64,000 bases of DNA from Kribbella steppae (GTDB lineage Bacteria; Actinomycetota; Actinomycetes; Propionibacteriales; Kribbellaceae). Numbering within the stretch: position 1 is the first letter of the stretch; the number at the start of each line of letters is the position of its first letter. The notes under the pieces are model-generated. The model was not told where the DNA came from, ran no database searches, and worked only from the letters and a program-made list of their open reading frames with translations. A program made the translations under genes and the position numbers. Below, piece after piece: positions 24,797 through 33,303 of this stretch. The stretch covers positions 1 through 64,000 of the forward strand of contig NZ_SLWN01000026.1 of assembly GCF_004342025.1 (NCBI RefSeq). The letters are read 5' to 3'.

Positions 24797-26152
24797 TCAG
24801 CGCAGGGTGACGATCTCCTCCTTGCCGCCGGCCTCGACCTTCACCTCCGCCTTCGGGCCGGCCGGGACCAGGAGTGCGTCCGGTCGCGCCGGGCTCCACG
24901 CGCCGCCGTCGTACCGGTAGGAGAGCTTGGCGTCCCGGCGGGCCACCGCCCAGCCCTGGCCGGCCGTGAGCTTGATCAATACCGGCAGTACGGCGTTCCG
25001 ATCGGGGATGCCACCGGGGACGATGGTGGCCTTGCCGGACTTCGGTTTGAGCACGGCGTAGACCCGGGTCGGGTCGTTGTCGAGTTGCTGCTCGCCGAGG
25101 TACACCGCGGTCCCGTTCGACGTCACGCCGTACCCGCTCCAGATCGAGAATCCGCGGGAATAGGTGTTCTTGTCGGTCACCGCGTCGAGGGCGGTGTCGA
25201 ACACGTCGGGCGCGGTGTCGCGCAGCCTCTGCGCGTTTTCGGTCATCGGCCAGAGCGCCCGGTCGGGGAAGTCGGTCCACAGCCGCCGGTCGCCGGCCTG
25301 TTCGGGTGGCGAGGCCTCGATGCCTCCGTTCGCGATCCACTGGTCGGAGAACGCCTTGGCCGGGAGCGGGCTGATGCTGAGGTCCGGAAGGTCGATGTCC
25401 CGCGGAAGCTCCACCACGGCGACGCCGTCCTTGAACTGCAGTGGGGTGTAGACGCGGCCGCTGCCGCCCTGCTCGTCGTAGGTCCGGCCCACTGACCAGC
25501 CGGTCTTCTTGCCGATGTCCAGGACGACGAGCGCTTTGGTCTCGCCCTTCGAGGCGACGATTCCGGTGACCAGGCCGACACCGGGCGCCGGATAGCTGTC
25601 GGCCAGTACGCCGGGCTTGCCGTCCTTGCCATCGACAACGAAGCCGATGAGGGTGTGCACCCCTTCACGGTCGAGCTGGATGTTGTCGTGGTGCCGCAGG
25701 TCGGAGTACTGCCCGACAAGCGCGACCCGGCCGCCGGGGGTGCGGCCGGCCCAGTAGACCTTCGGTTCGCCGCGCAGGTGGTCGAAGATGCCACGGTCGT
25801 GGTTCGCGGACTTGCGGTGCGTGGTCCGCCAGGCGGTCAGGACCTGGGCGAGGTAGGTGGAGTCGCCAGCCAGGTCTCCCCGGGTCCCGCCCGCCATCAG
25901 GAAGCCGTACGGGTCGTTGTCGATCGGAGTCGCCGCGGCCGGGTTGTCGTTGAAGCGGTCGAGCAGGGTCGGCGCTGCGACCGCTGCTCCGCTGACGGCG
26001 GCCACTGCGAGCGTGCCGGCGGACAGGGAGAGGAAGCGGCGCCGGCTGAGCCGGCGGGCACCTCCGAGGCGGGCGCGGTCGAGCAGATCCGACGGCGCTT
26101 CGATGTCGTCGACGCTGGCGCTCAGCCGGTTCTTGAGGTCGGTCTCGGTCAT
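24797..26152 (-). CDS. Membrane-anchored partner of the adjacent ECF sigma factor, possible anti-sigma
   Basis: 451 residues. A short cytoplasmic N-terminus (MTETDLKNRLSASVDDIEAP) is followed by RRLSRRRFLSLSAGTLAVAA at about residues 33-52, a membrane anchor or Tat-like signal, and a roughly 390-residue extracytoplasmic domain with beta-propeller-like strands. The start overlaps the sigma gene by 4 bp. The order, coupling and topology suggest a regulator that senses something outside and holds or releases the sigma factor. No zinc-type anti-sigma motif (HxxxCxxC) is present, so this role is inference from context. Confidence 0.65.
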   Translation of the reverse strand: MTETDLKNRLSASVDDIEAPSDLLDRARLGGARRLSRRRFLSLSAGTLAVAAVSGAAVAAPTLLDRFNDNPAAATPIDNDPYGFLMAGGTRGDLAGDSTYLAQVLTAWRTTHRKSANHDRGIFDHLRGEPKVYWAGRTPGGRVALVGQYSDLRHHDNIQLDREGVHTLIGFVVDGKDGKPGVLADSYPAPGVGLVTGIVASKGETKALVVLDIGKKTGWSVGRTYDEQGGSGRVYTPLQFKDGVAVVELPRDIDLPDLSISPLPAKAFSDQWIANGGIEASPPEQAGDRRLWTDFPDRALWPMTENAQRLRDTAPDVFDTALDAVTDKNTYSRGFSIWSGYGVTSNGTAVYLGEQQLDNDPTRVYAVLKPKSGKATIVPGGIPDRNAVLPVLIKLTAGQGWAVARRDAKLSYRYDGGAWSPARPDALLVPAGPKAEVKVEAGGKEEIVTLR

Positions 26153-26649
26153 CGCAGTCCTTCCAGAAAGGCGGGTTCGGTGATCAGGCGGAGCCGGTCA
26201 AGGGCGCGGGAGGTCTGACTCTTCACCGTGCCGAGCGAGCAGCCGAGGGCCTCGGCGGTCTGGGCTTCGGTGAGGTCCTCGTAGTACCGGAGGACGACGA
26301 CCGCGCGCTGCCGCGGTGGGAGCTCCTGGAGCGCGGTCAGCAGTTCATCGCGGACGGCGTAACCCTCGGTGCCGTCCGGAGTGGCCGGGTCGTGGCGGTC
26401 GGCCAGGGCGACCTCGGGTTTGCGTCCCTTGCTGCGCCAGCGGTTGGCGGCCAGGTTGGCAAGGGTCTTGCGGGCGTAGGCCTCGGGCGCGCTGTGGATC
26501 CGCCGCCAGCGCACGTACACCCGCTCGTACATCTCCTGGACGAGGTCCTCGGCCGCGGCCCGGTCGCCGGTGAGCAGTACGGCGGTCCGCAGCAGCCGGG
26601 TCGAGCTGCCACGGACGAAGTCGTCGAAATCGTCACCGCGGGTGACCAT
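26149..26649 (-). CDS. ECF RNA polymerase sigma factor, SigE family
   Basis: 166 residues with both ECF regions. Region 2 includes LLTGDRAAAEDLVQEMYERV and region 4 includes LQELPPRQRAVVVLRYYEDL followed by TEAQTAEALGCSLGTVKSQT. The spacing and sequence fit the actinobacterial SigE group. It would direct polymerase to -35 AAC/-10 GTC-type promoters. A sequence of that form lies in its own upstream region at 26684-26710, hinting at autoregulation. GGAGGGG precedes the ATG at 26649. Coupled to the probable membrane partner gene. Confidence 0.9.
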   Translation of the reverse strand: MVTRGDDFDDFVRGSSTRLLRTAVLLTGDRAAAEDLVQEMYERVYVRWRRIHSAPEAYARKTLANLAANRWRSKGRKPEVALADRHDPATPDGTEGYAVRDELLTALQELPPRQRAVVVLRYYEDLTEAQTAEALGCSLGTVKSQTSRALDRLRLITEPAFLEGLR

Positions 26650-26683
26650 CCACCCCTCCTCGGTCAGTTGGTCTGGTAGCAGG

Positions 26684-26710
26684 TAGACACCGGCGGTGTC
26701 CGGAAGGTTG
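26684..26710 (-). promoter_or_regulatory. Candidate ECF-type promoter of the sigma gene
   Basis: On the minus strand, CAACC (26710-26706) and GTGTCTA (26690-26684) are separated by 15 bp and lie 35-61 bp before the sigma factor start. The AAC and GTC cores at 16-18 bp spacing resemble ECF promoters, which would make the sigma factor self-activating. The call rests on motif form alone. Confidence 0.4.
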
Positions 26711-26789
26711 CATCCCTGGGTCGCGGCAGGTGTGATCGCATTGCTGACGTTGCGTGGTGACGACTATCGACGGGAGTTGCGGGACTGAT

Positions 26790-27944
26790 ATGCGAGTCAT
26801 CGGCCTGATGTCCGGGACGTCGTACGACGCCATCGACGCCGCCGCGGCGGACCTGCGGCTCCACGGCGACAAACTGGTGCTGACACCGCTGGGGATGCTG
26901 AGCCAGCCGTATCCGGCTGAGCTGCGCTCCTCGATTGCCGGGTCGTTGCCGCCAGCAAGTACGTCGATGGAGCAGGTGTGCCGGCTGGACACCGGGATCG
27001 GGCAGGCGTTCGCCGAGGTGGCGCGGCAGGCGGTCGAGCAGCTGTGCGGTGGGTACGCCGACCTGATCGTGTCGCACGGTCAGACGGTGTTCCACTGGGT
27101 CGACGGCGGTGCCGTCCGGGGGACATTGCAGCTCGGGCAGCCGGCGTGGATCGCGGAGGCGACCGGGACGACCGTGGTGTCGGACCTGCGGGCTCGCGAC
27201 GTCGCGGCCGGTGGGCAGGGTGCGCCACTGGTGAGCATCATCGACGTGCTCTGGTTGCGCGGGCGGCCCGGCGTACCGATCGCGCTGAACCTCGGTGGGA
27301 TCGCGAACATCACCGTCGTGCACGGCGAGCCGGTCGCGTTCGACACCGGGCCGGCGAACGCGCTGATCGACGCGGTGGTGAGCGAGCTGACCGGCCGGGC
27401 GTTCGACGCGGACGGAGCGATGGCCGGGCGCGGACAGGTGCACGGGGAGTTGCTCGAGCGGTTGCTGGCGGAGCCGTACTACGGCCGGTCGGCGCCGAAG
27501 AGCACGGGCAAGGAGCTGTTCAACCTCGCCTACCTCGCCCGGGCGCTCGAGGGCCTGTCGGAGATCCCCGCCGACGACCTGGTGGCGACGGTGACGGCCC
27601 TGACCGCCCGGACCGTTGCCGATGCGGTACGGCGGTATGGCGGGACCGAGGTGATCGCGTCCGGTGGGGGCATTCGCAATCCGGTGCTGATGCATCAGTT
27701 GGCGTCGGAGCTCGGCACGGTGCCGTTGCGCAGTACTGACGAACTGGGGTTGCCGTCGGCGGCCAAGGAGGCGTACGCGTTCGCCGTACTCGGGTTTCTG
27801 ACCGTGAACGGGCTCGGCGGGACGGTGCCGAGTTGCACGGGTGCGCGGCACGCGAGTGTGCTCGGGTCGATCACCCCCGGGGCTGCCGGGTTGCCGGTTG
27901 TCGGGGGCGACGCGCGACCTCCTGTGAGTCTCTCGATCGAGTGA
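26790..27944 (+). CDS. anmK: Anhydro-N-acetylmuramic acid kinase
   Basis: 384 residues from the ATG at 26790 (MRVIGLMSGTS); a GTG at 26754 would add 12 residues. Family motifs are GLMSGTSYDAID (5-16), the substrate/catalytic region VSHGQTVFHW, LALNLGGIANI-type NLGGIANITVV, the phosphate motif FDTGPANALIDA and the late ASGGGIRNPVLM. AnmK hydrolyses the 1,6-anhydro ring of recycled anhydroMurNAc and phosphorylates it, returning cell-wall sugar to metabolism. It is divergent from the sigma factor gene and is followed after 15 bp by a P-loop kinase gene. Confidence 0.92.
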   Translation: MRVIGLMSGTSYDAIDAAAADLRLHGDKLVLTPLGMLSQPYPAELRSSIAGSLPPASTSMEQVCRLDTGIGQAFAEVARQAVEQLCGGYADLIVSHGQTVFHWVDGGAVRGTLQLGQPAWIAEATGTTVVSDLRARDVAAGGQGAPLVSIIDVLWLRGRPGVPIALNLGGIANITVVHGEPVAFDTGPANALIDAVVSELTGRAFDADGAMAGRGQVHGELLERLLAEPYYGRSAPKSTGKELFNLAYLARALEGLSEIPADDLVATVTALTARTVADAVRRYGGTEVIASGGGIRNPVLMHQLASELGTVPLRSTDELGLPSAAKEAYAFAVLGFLTVNGLGGTVPSCTGARHASVLGSITPGAAGLPVVGGDARPPVSLSIE

Positions 27945-27959
27945 CCGACACTGTTCTCT

Positions 27960-28478
27960 GTGACGAGGCTCTTCGTGGTGACGGGTGCGCCCGGTTCCGG
28001 GAAGTCGACGGTCGTACCGGAACTGGTGCGGCTCAATCCGGGGAACATGGTCGTGATGGACATGGACGAGTTGCTGGACGATCACGGACGGTTGCTCGGG
28101 ATCAGCATCGCGAGTCCGACCGCGGCGCCGATCTGGCCGGCGTACAACGCGCTGTGGTTACGGATCACCGAGCTGATCCGGCGGTCCGGGATCCCGGTCC
28201 TGCTGCTCTCGCCGCTGCTGCCGACGGAGTTGCCCGAGGGACGGTGGCTGCATCTGGACTGCCCGGACGCGGTCCGGCGGAAGCGGCTGGCCAGGCGGGG
28301 GTGGCCGGAATCGCAGATCGAGGAGGCGCTCGCGGATGCCGCCGAGATCCGCAAGCTCGTACCCCGCTCGGTGCGCGGCGACGTCTCGCCGGAGCGCTCT
28401 GCCAAGAGCATCCTGGACTGGATCCGCGGCGAGCGGCTGGGCAAGACCCTCAGCCTGTGGGGCCGGTTGCGGAGTTGA
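27960..28478 (+). CDS. P-loop nucleotide kinase-like protein
   Basis: 172 residues from a GTG. A Walker A motif is at residues 9-17 (GAPGSGKST), and the Walker-B-like MVVMDMDELLDD follows near residues 30-41. The C-terminal half has an arginine-rich lid, CPDAVRRKRLARRGW. The size and plan match small AAA/adenylate-kinase-like ATPases annotated only as P-loop proteins; the phosphate acceptor is unknown. It starts 15 bp after anmK and is probably cotranscribed, so a sugar or nucleotide role in cell-wall recycling is possible but unproven. Confidence 0.75.
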   Translation: MTRLFVVTGAPGSGKSTVVPELVRLNPGNMVVMDMDELLDDHGRLLGISIASPTAAPIWPAYNALWLRITELIRRSGIPVLLLSPLLPTELPEGRWLHLDCPDAVRRKRLARRGWPESQIEEALADAAEIRKLVPRSVRGDVSPERSAKSILDWIRGERLGKTLSLWGRLRS

Positions 28479-28511
28479 CCTTCGAGTTGGTTCAGGGCTG
28501 AGGGTCGGGGC

Positions 28512-29540
28512 ATGACTTCTTCACGGCTGACGATCAGCGAGTTCGCCCGGCTGGTGGGCCTGGCGCCGAGTGCGTTGCGCTTCTACGACGACTGCGGCGT
28601 ACTCCCGCCGGCCTCGGTCGACGAGACCAACGGCTACCGGTACTACGTCCCGTCGCAGGAACGCCGAGCACGGTTGCTGAGGGACCTCCGCGAGATCGAC
28701 CTCCCACTCGCGGAGGTGCGCGTCGCTCTCGACGCGGAGCCGGCCGACCTCGCGGCCGTCGTACGTGCTCACCTGCGCACAGTCGAGGCGAAGACCGCCG
28801 CTGCCCGAGCAGCCGCCGACCACCTCCTCACGCAACTGTCGGCCGATCGGACCGTGGTCGTTCTGGGCGGTCCAGAGTTCGCCAGCGCCATCCGCCAGGT
28901 CACCCCGGCCGCTGCCGCGGAGTCCGGAGAGCTTCCGGTGCTGGAGTGCGTGCTGATCGAGCTCGGCTCGGACGAGGTGACGTTTGTGGCGACCGACCGC
29001 TACCGGTTGTCGATGCGCACGGTGCAGCCGGTCGAGTTCAGCGGGGCGGCGGCGCGGTTGCTGGTGCCGGCGTCCGAGCTGAGCGGGTTGAGCCGGTGGG
29101 TTGCCGCGGGTGACGCGGTGCGGATCGAGGCCGGACCGGGTACGGCGGTGATCGTGCGGGACGGGGAAGAGCGCGATCTCCCCCTGGTTTCGGGGGACTA
29201 TCCGGCGTACCAGGTGATTCTGGAAGGGCTGACACCGCCGGGGTGCCGGGTGGTGGTGGACCGGGCGGCGCTGCGGGCGGCGCTGGAGGGCCGTGAGGTC
29301 GTTGCCTTTGACATCGACTCGGGGGAGTTGCGCATCGACGGCGACGTGAAGCTGGAAGCGATCGGTTCGGGTTCGACCAAGATCGGGTTCACTGCATCGC
29401 TCCTGGCCGCCGCCTTGGACGCCAGCGTCGGCCCAGACGTCCTCCTCGAGATCTGCGCGTCCGACCGCCCGGTCGTCGTACGGTCCGCCGACCAAGGCAC
29501 CTTCACCACCCTGGTCATGCCCGTTCGCCTGGACAGCTGA
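28512..29540 (+). CDS. MerR-type DNA-binding domain fused to a DnaN (sliding clamp)-like domain
   Basis: 342 residues. Residues 5-75 are a MerR helix-turn-helix: LTISEFARLVGLAPSALRFY, then ETNGYRYYV. Residues 80-110 form the usual dimer helix. The rest is not a drug-binding domain but reads as the second and third domains of the DNA polymerase III beta clamp: FASAIRQVTPAAA and LPVLECVLIELGSDEVTF, the hallmark ATDRYRLS at 160-167, SGDYPAYQVIL at 227-236, and the clamp-like ending LVMPVRL at 334-340. One clamp domain is missing relative to DnaN. It may be a regulator that has recruited a clamp fold to sense a ligand, peptide or DNA. It starts 33 bp after the P-loop gene. Confidence 0.85.
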   Translation: MTSSRLTISEFARLVGLAPSALRFYDDCGVLPPASVDETNGYRYYVPSQERRARLLRDLREIDLPLAEVRVALDAEPADLAAVVRAHLRTVEAKTAAARAAADHLLTQLSADRTVVVLGGPEFASAIRQVTPAAAAESGELPVLECVLIELGSDEVTFVATDRYRLSMRTVQPVEFSGAAARLLVPASELSGLSRWVAAGDAVRIEAGPGTAVIVRDGEERDLPLVSGDYPAYQVILEGLTPPGCRVVVDRAALRAALEGREVVAFDIDSGELRIDGDVKLEAIGSGSTKIGFTASLLAAALDASVGPDVLLEICASDRPVVVRSADQGTFTTLVMPVRLDS

Positions 29541-29562
29541 GGGCAGCCCAATTTCGGCTATT

Positions 29563-29595
29563 GACAACATGTTGTCGAGATGACAGCATGTTGTC
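29563..29595. promoter_or_regulatory. Two GACARCATGTTGTC operators overlapping the DJ-1 gene start
   Basis: GACAACATGTTGTC (29563-29576, a perfect 14-bp palindrome) and GACAGCATGTTGTC (29582-29595, one mismatch) lie with centres 19 bp apart, about two helical turns. A -35-like TTGACA at 29561-29566 is embedded in the first, and the second ends one base before the chosen start codon. The MarR protein encoded by the second gene of this operon is the likely binder, giving autoregulation. Confidence 0.7.
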
Positions 29596-29596
29596 T

Positions 29597-30199
29597 ATGA
29601 CCAAGACAGCTTATGTGGGTGTGTACGAGACGTGGGCGGACTGGGAGATCGGGCATCTGCTGGTCGAGCTGCGGACCGGGCGGTTCACCGGTGAGCAGTG
29701 GAACATCGTGACGGTCGCCGAGTCGGCCGAGCCGGTGACGACGATGGGTGGGTTGCGGGTCGTTCCGGACATGGTGCTGGCCGACGTCGAGCCGGAGAAC
29801 GGCGACCTGCTGGTGCTGGCCGGGTCGGCGCTGTGGGACGAAGCTCAAGGCGAAGCGTTCACCAAGGTGGCGCAGCGGTTCCTCGAGGCAGGAAAGCCGG
29901 TCGCCGCCATCTGCGGCGCGACAGCGGGGCTTGCGAGGGCTGGTCTGCTCGACGACCGCAAGCACACCAGTGCGGTGAAGGAGTACCTGCTGGCCACCGG
30001 CTACCAGGGCGGCGACAACTACGTGGACGAGCGTGCGGTGATCGACGGCGACCTGATCACGGCCGGCCCGGATTCACCGGTGCAGTTCGCGCGGGCGACG
30101 CTCGAGCGGCTCGGCCTCGCGTCGGACGAGAAGTTGGACGCGTACGAGGCGGTGTTCCACCGCGCCGACCCGTCCGCCTACCCGGCGCTCGTCGGCTGA
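29597..30199 (+). CDS. DJ-1/PfpI (ThiJ) superfamily protein
   Basis: 200 residues from the ATG at 29597; an ATG at 29588 lies inside the operator. The glutaminase-like fold has the nucleophile elbow AAICGATAGLA with Cys106 and the acidic residue in YVGVYETWADWE near the start. The C-terminus ends YPALVG. DJ-1/PfpI proteins act as glyoxalases, deglycases, amidases or isonitrile hydratases, and the substrate cannot be named here. It is cotranscribed with a MarR gene (TGATG overlap), suggesting a small stress- or compound-induced unit. Confidence 0.85.
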   Translation: MTKTAYVGVYETWADWEIGHLLVELRTGRFTGEQWNIVTVAESAEPVTTMGGLRVVPDMVLADVEPENGDLLVLAGSALWDEAQGEAFTKVAQRFLEAGKPVAAICGATAGLARAGLLDDRKHTSAVKEYLLATGYQGGDNYVDERAVIDGDLITAGPDSPVQFARATLERLGLASDEKLDAYEAVFHRADPSAYPALVG

Positions 30200-30675
30200 T
30201 GACTGTTCCACCGCGCAAGGACTGGCCGAGGCCGGACCCGCTGCCGGAAGGTGGTGTGCTGGTGACCGATGTCATCCTCGCCACGTTCCGGCTGAACGCC
30301 AGGCTGATGGAGGCCGCCCAGGATCTCGCCGCTCACGGCGGGCTGACCGCCGCGTGGTGGCAGGTCCTCGGCGGCGTCCTGGACGAGCCGCGGTCGGTCG
30401 CCGACGTCGGCCGGATCATGGGTGTCAGCCGGCAGGGCGTGCAGCGGATCGCCGACCTGCTGGTCGAGCGCGGCCTGGCCGAGTACCGGCCGAACCCGGC
30501 CCACCGCCGCGCCAAACTGCTCGCCTGTACCGAGGCCGGCTACTGGGCGATCCGGCAGATCTCCGTCGCTCAGCACCCGTTCGCCGACAAGCTGAGCGCG
30601 AACATCGACCTCGACGAGCTGCGGACGACGCTCGCCACCATGCAGACCCTGATCACCAGGCTGGAAGAAGCTTGA
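30199..30675 (+). CDS. MarR-family transcriptional regulator
   Basis: 158 residues from the ATG overlapping the DJ-1 stop. The winged helix is RSVADVGRIMGVSRQGVQRI with DLLVERGLAEYRPNPAHRRA as wing, and helical dimerisation ends flank it (VTDVILATFRLNARLMEA and LRTTLATMQTLITRLEE). It is likely the repressor of its own operon through the two 14-bp palindromes at 29563-29595. Its 3' end overlaps the convergent PL8 lyase gene by 23 bp. Confidence 0.88.
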   Translation: MTVPPRKDWPRPDPLPEGGVLVTDVILATFRLNARLMEAAQDLAAHGGLTAAWWQVLGGVLDEPRSVADVGRIMGVSRQGVQRIADLLVERGLAEYRPNPAHRRAKLLACTEAGYWAIRQISVAQHPFADKLSANIDLDELRTTLATMQTLITRLEEA

Positions 30676-33175
30676 CCGTCAGGCTCCGCCCATAAGTGTG
30701 GTGAGTGGTGAACGTCAGCCGCGTCCCGGTCACGGTCCGCACCACCTGTACGCCGGGATCCGCCGAAACCGGCCGCAGGTACTGCGCCCACAGGTTGACC
30801 GTGATCGTGTCGCGTGTCGTGGTCGGGTCGGCCGCGGAGACCGTGATCGTGCGGTCCTTGTGCCGTTGCAGCAGCACCGACGCCGGCCCATCGATGGTCA
30901 AACCGGGCAGGTTGTGCTTACCGGGCCCGAAGCTGTTGGCACCGGTCAACCCGAGTCCGAGGTGGTGGATCGCCTGCAACCGCGGAGTGTTCGAGAGCAC
31001 CGCGACCCGCCCGTGCTCATACGACCTGAGCCCGGATTCTGTTGCATTAGGCACCAATGCGTAGGCGAGAGACTGCTTGGACCCGGCCGGCTGTGCGACG
31101 GTCAACCCGAAGACCTGCTTGGTCACCGCGGTGTCCGGGTTCGCCGTCCGCACCACCCGGCGGCTCCGCGTCACCTGCTGCAGATCCACCGACACCTGAT
31201 TCGGCTGCAGGAAGTAGTACCCGAGTGACACTCCGCCGTTCGCGTACCGCAGCCACCGCGGGTCCGTCGTACCCGTGCCGCTCCAGGCGCCGCCATCCCG
31301 TCGTACGCCGGTGATCGAAATGGCATCACCCGGCGCTGCGATCCGGGTGTCGATCGTCGTCGTCACCGCGCGAGTGTCGTCACCGACGCCGGCAGCCAGG
31401 ACGACGATCTCGTCGTCGAGCAGGAACCACGATTTGGTCGCCTCCGCGTTGCGGTAGACGACGAAATCGTCGGGCAGGATGTCGCGCGACGCGTAGGCGA
31501 AGTCACTCGACTGGACCCAACCGACCGCGCCGTACGCACCGAGCGTGGCGCCGCCGGAATGCGTGTTGGTCCCGGTCGGGAAGTAGACGTAGGTGTTCTG
31601 CGACTCACTCGAGGACGTGAAGTTCAGCGGGTGATCCGGGTTGTCGTAGTACGGCGTCCCGTACAGCTCCGGGATCGTCTTGCGGACCTCCACCGGCGCG
31701 GTGACGCCGCCCAGCGCGTACGGCGACACGGTCGTGAAGTAGTCGACGCCGTACGACAGGGTCTGGTCCTGGCCGGCCAGGTAGAGGTAGTGCGCGCCGT
31801 CGCCCTGGAACCAGGGGAGCAGGTTCTCGCCGCTCATGTACTCGTACTTGCTGATCCGGTCCGAGTTGCGGGCCAGCGCGAACGCGAACCCCGGCCGCCG
31901 GTGCACGGTGCGGTCCATCGCGTTGAACGCGGTCGTGCTCGCGGCCGGGTTGAGGTCGGCCGGCACGATCGTGGGATCGGCCTTGATATCGGCGAACCGG
32001 GCGATGCTGACCGGGGAGACGAAGCTGTTCGGGTTGATCGTCGGTTGGGCGGTGAACTTCGCGAACGACTTGAGCCGCGCCGCGTCGTCGCCGGTCGCGT
32101 AGTCGGCCAGGTCGACGATCGCCTCCACCACGACCGCCACGTCGGCGTACCCGGTGGCGGTCCGGGAGACTGCCCGGCCCTTGACGATCTCCATCATCCA
32201 GCCCTCGAAGATCAGCGGCGCGAACCCGTGCTCGACCCAGCCCTGGACCACGCCGACGAGGTCGTCGCTCTGCGCGTACTCCGTCCCGGCGAGCACCTTG
32301 ATGGTCTGGACGACCCGGCTGAGCAGGCCCTTTCCGTAGGAGCCCGTGTACGCGACGGACGAGTGCTGGATGAACGAGCCGTCGGCGTAGTACCCGTCGG
32401 TGACCCCGTGCTGGAGGTTGTACGGGTCGATCGTCGCGAACACGGTGAACTGGTCCTGCAGCGCCTTGCGGATCCGCGCGTCGTCACCCATCAACGCACC
32501 CTGCAGGACCCGGTTGGCGGTGATGTCGACGAGGTTGGCGCCGGTGTGGAAGCGCGAGTCCAGGTCGACGTCGCCGTCCTTGCCGTTGCGCAGGTAAGCG
32601 TCCATCGAGGGGACGTACTGCGCCACGAGCGCGGCGGGCGCGTCGAGTAGAGCGAGCGTCTTCGACACGTGGGTCGAGATACCGATCTCCCAGTTGAACC
32701 AGTTGCCGTAGTACCCCTTCGACTGGTCGCCGTAGTAGTTCTCGTGCAGCCAGACGAGCTTCTCGGCGACCCGGGCGCGGACCTGCTCGTTGCCCTGCAG
32801 GTCGGAGGCCGGGCCGGGACGCTTGGTCGCCAGCGCGATCTCGTAGAGGTGCTGGTACGACGCGTTGAGGTTCGGATCGCTGGTGCCGAGGGGGAGCCCG
32901 GCGAAGAGCTCACCCGCTCCGGCTCGGTCCATCGCGGTGAGCCAGGTCCGGGCGGTCGCGTCGAGGGCGGCGATCTTGGCGGCGACGTCGGGCCGGGCGT
33001 TGGACTCCGGCGTACCGGCGTAGATCGCGACCGCGTTGGCGAGCAACTGGCTCGCGTCGGCGGTCACGGAAGCAATCGTCCCGCGCGTGGCGCGGGCGGC
33101 CGGGGCCGGGTTGACCGCGGTCAACAATGCGGTGGCGGGCACGAACGACAGCAGGCGGCGGCGGGTGATGTGCAC
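30653..33175 (-). CDS. Secreted polysaccharide lyase family 8 (hyaluronate/chondroitin/xanthan lyase type)
   Basis: 840 residues from a GTG with GGGAG upstream. A Tat-like signal (MHITRRRLLSFVPATALLTA) precedes the helical toroid domain and a long beta-sandwich domain. The PL8 triad candidates are Asn214 (TGANLVD), His271 (DGSFIQH) and Tyr280 (YTGSYG). The NWFNWEIG segment (158-165) and MSGENLLPWFQGDGAHYLYL are also characteristic. The enzyme would cleave uronic-acid polysaccharides by beta-elimination outside the cell. The family acts on hyaluronan, chondroitin or xanthan, and the target cannot be decided here. No dedicated transporter is adjacent. Confidence 0.93.
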   Translation of the reverse strand: MHITRRRLLSFVPATALLTAVNPAPAARATRGTIASVTADASQLLANAVAIYAGTPESNARPDVAAKIAALDATARTWLTAMDRAGAGELFAGLPLGTSDPNLNASYQHLYEIALATKRPGPASDLQGNEQVRARVAEKLVWLHENYYGDQSKGYYGNWFNWEIGISTHVSKTLALLDAPAALVAQYVPSMDAYLRNGKDGDVDLDSRFHTGANLVDITANRVLQGALMGDDARIRKALQDQFTVFATIDPYNLQHGVTDGYYADGSFIQHSSVAYTGSYGKGLLSRVVQTIKVLAGTEYAQSDDLVGVVQGWVEHGFAPLIFEGWMMEIVKGRAVSRTATGYADVAVVVEAIVDLADYATGDDAARLKSFAKFTAQPTINPNSFVSPVSIARFADIKADPTIVPADLNPAASTTAFNAMDRTVHRRPGFAFALARNSDRISKYEYMSGENLLPWFQGDGAHYLYLAGQDQTLSYGVDYFTTVSPYALGGVTAPVEVRKTIPELYGTPYYDNPDHPLNFTSSSESQNTYVYFPTGTNTHSGGATLGAYGAVGWVQSSDFAYASRDILPDDFVVYRNAEATKSWFLLDDEIVVLAAGVGDDTRAVTTTIDTRIAAPGDAISITGVRRDGGAWSGTGTTDPRWLRYANGGVSLGYYFLQPNQVSVDLQQVTRSRRVVRTANPDTAVTKQVFGLTVAQPAGSKQSLAYALVPNATESGLRSYEHGRVAVLSNTPRLQAIHHLGLGLTGANSFGPGKHNLPGLTIDGPASVLLQRHKDRTITVSAADPTTTRDTITVNLWAQYLRPVSADPGVQVVRTVTGTRLTFTTHHTYGRSLTVKLLPAW

Positions 33176-33303
33176 TGATACTCCCAGGCGGATGGGAAAA
33201 ACCTCACCCCGAGAGTCAATCAGCCGGAACTATCCTTCAGCAACCGTTTGCCGCTGACCAATCAGGAAGATTGCCGGGATCGCGACCCCGTGGGCGCTGG
33301 TTG

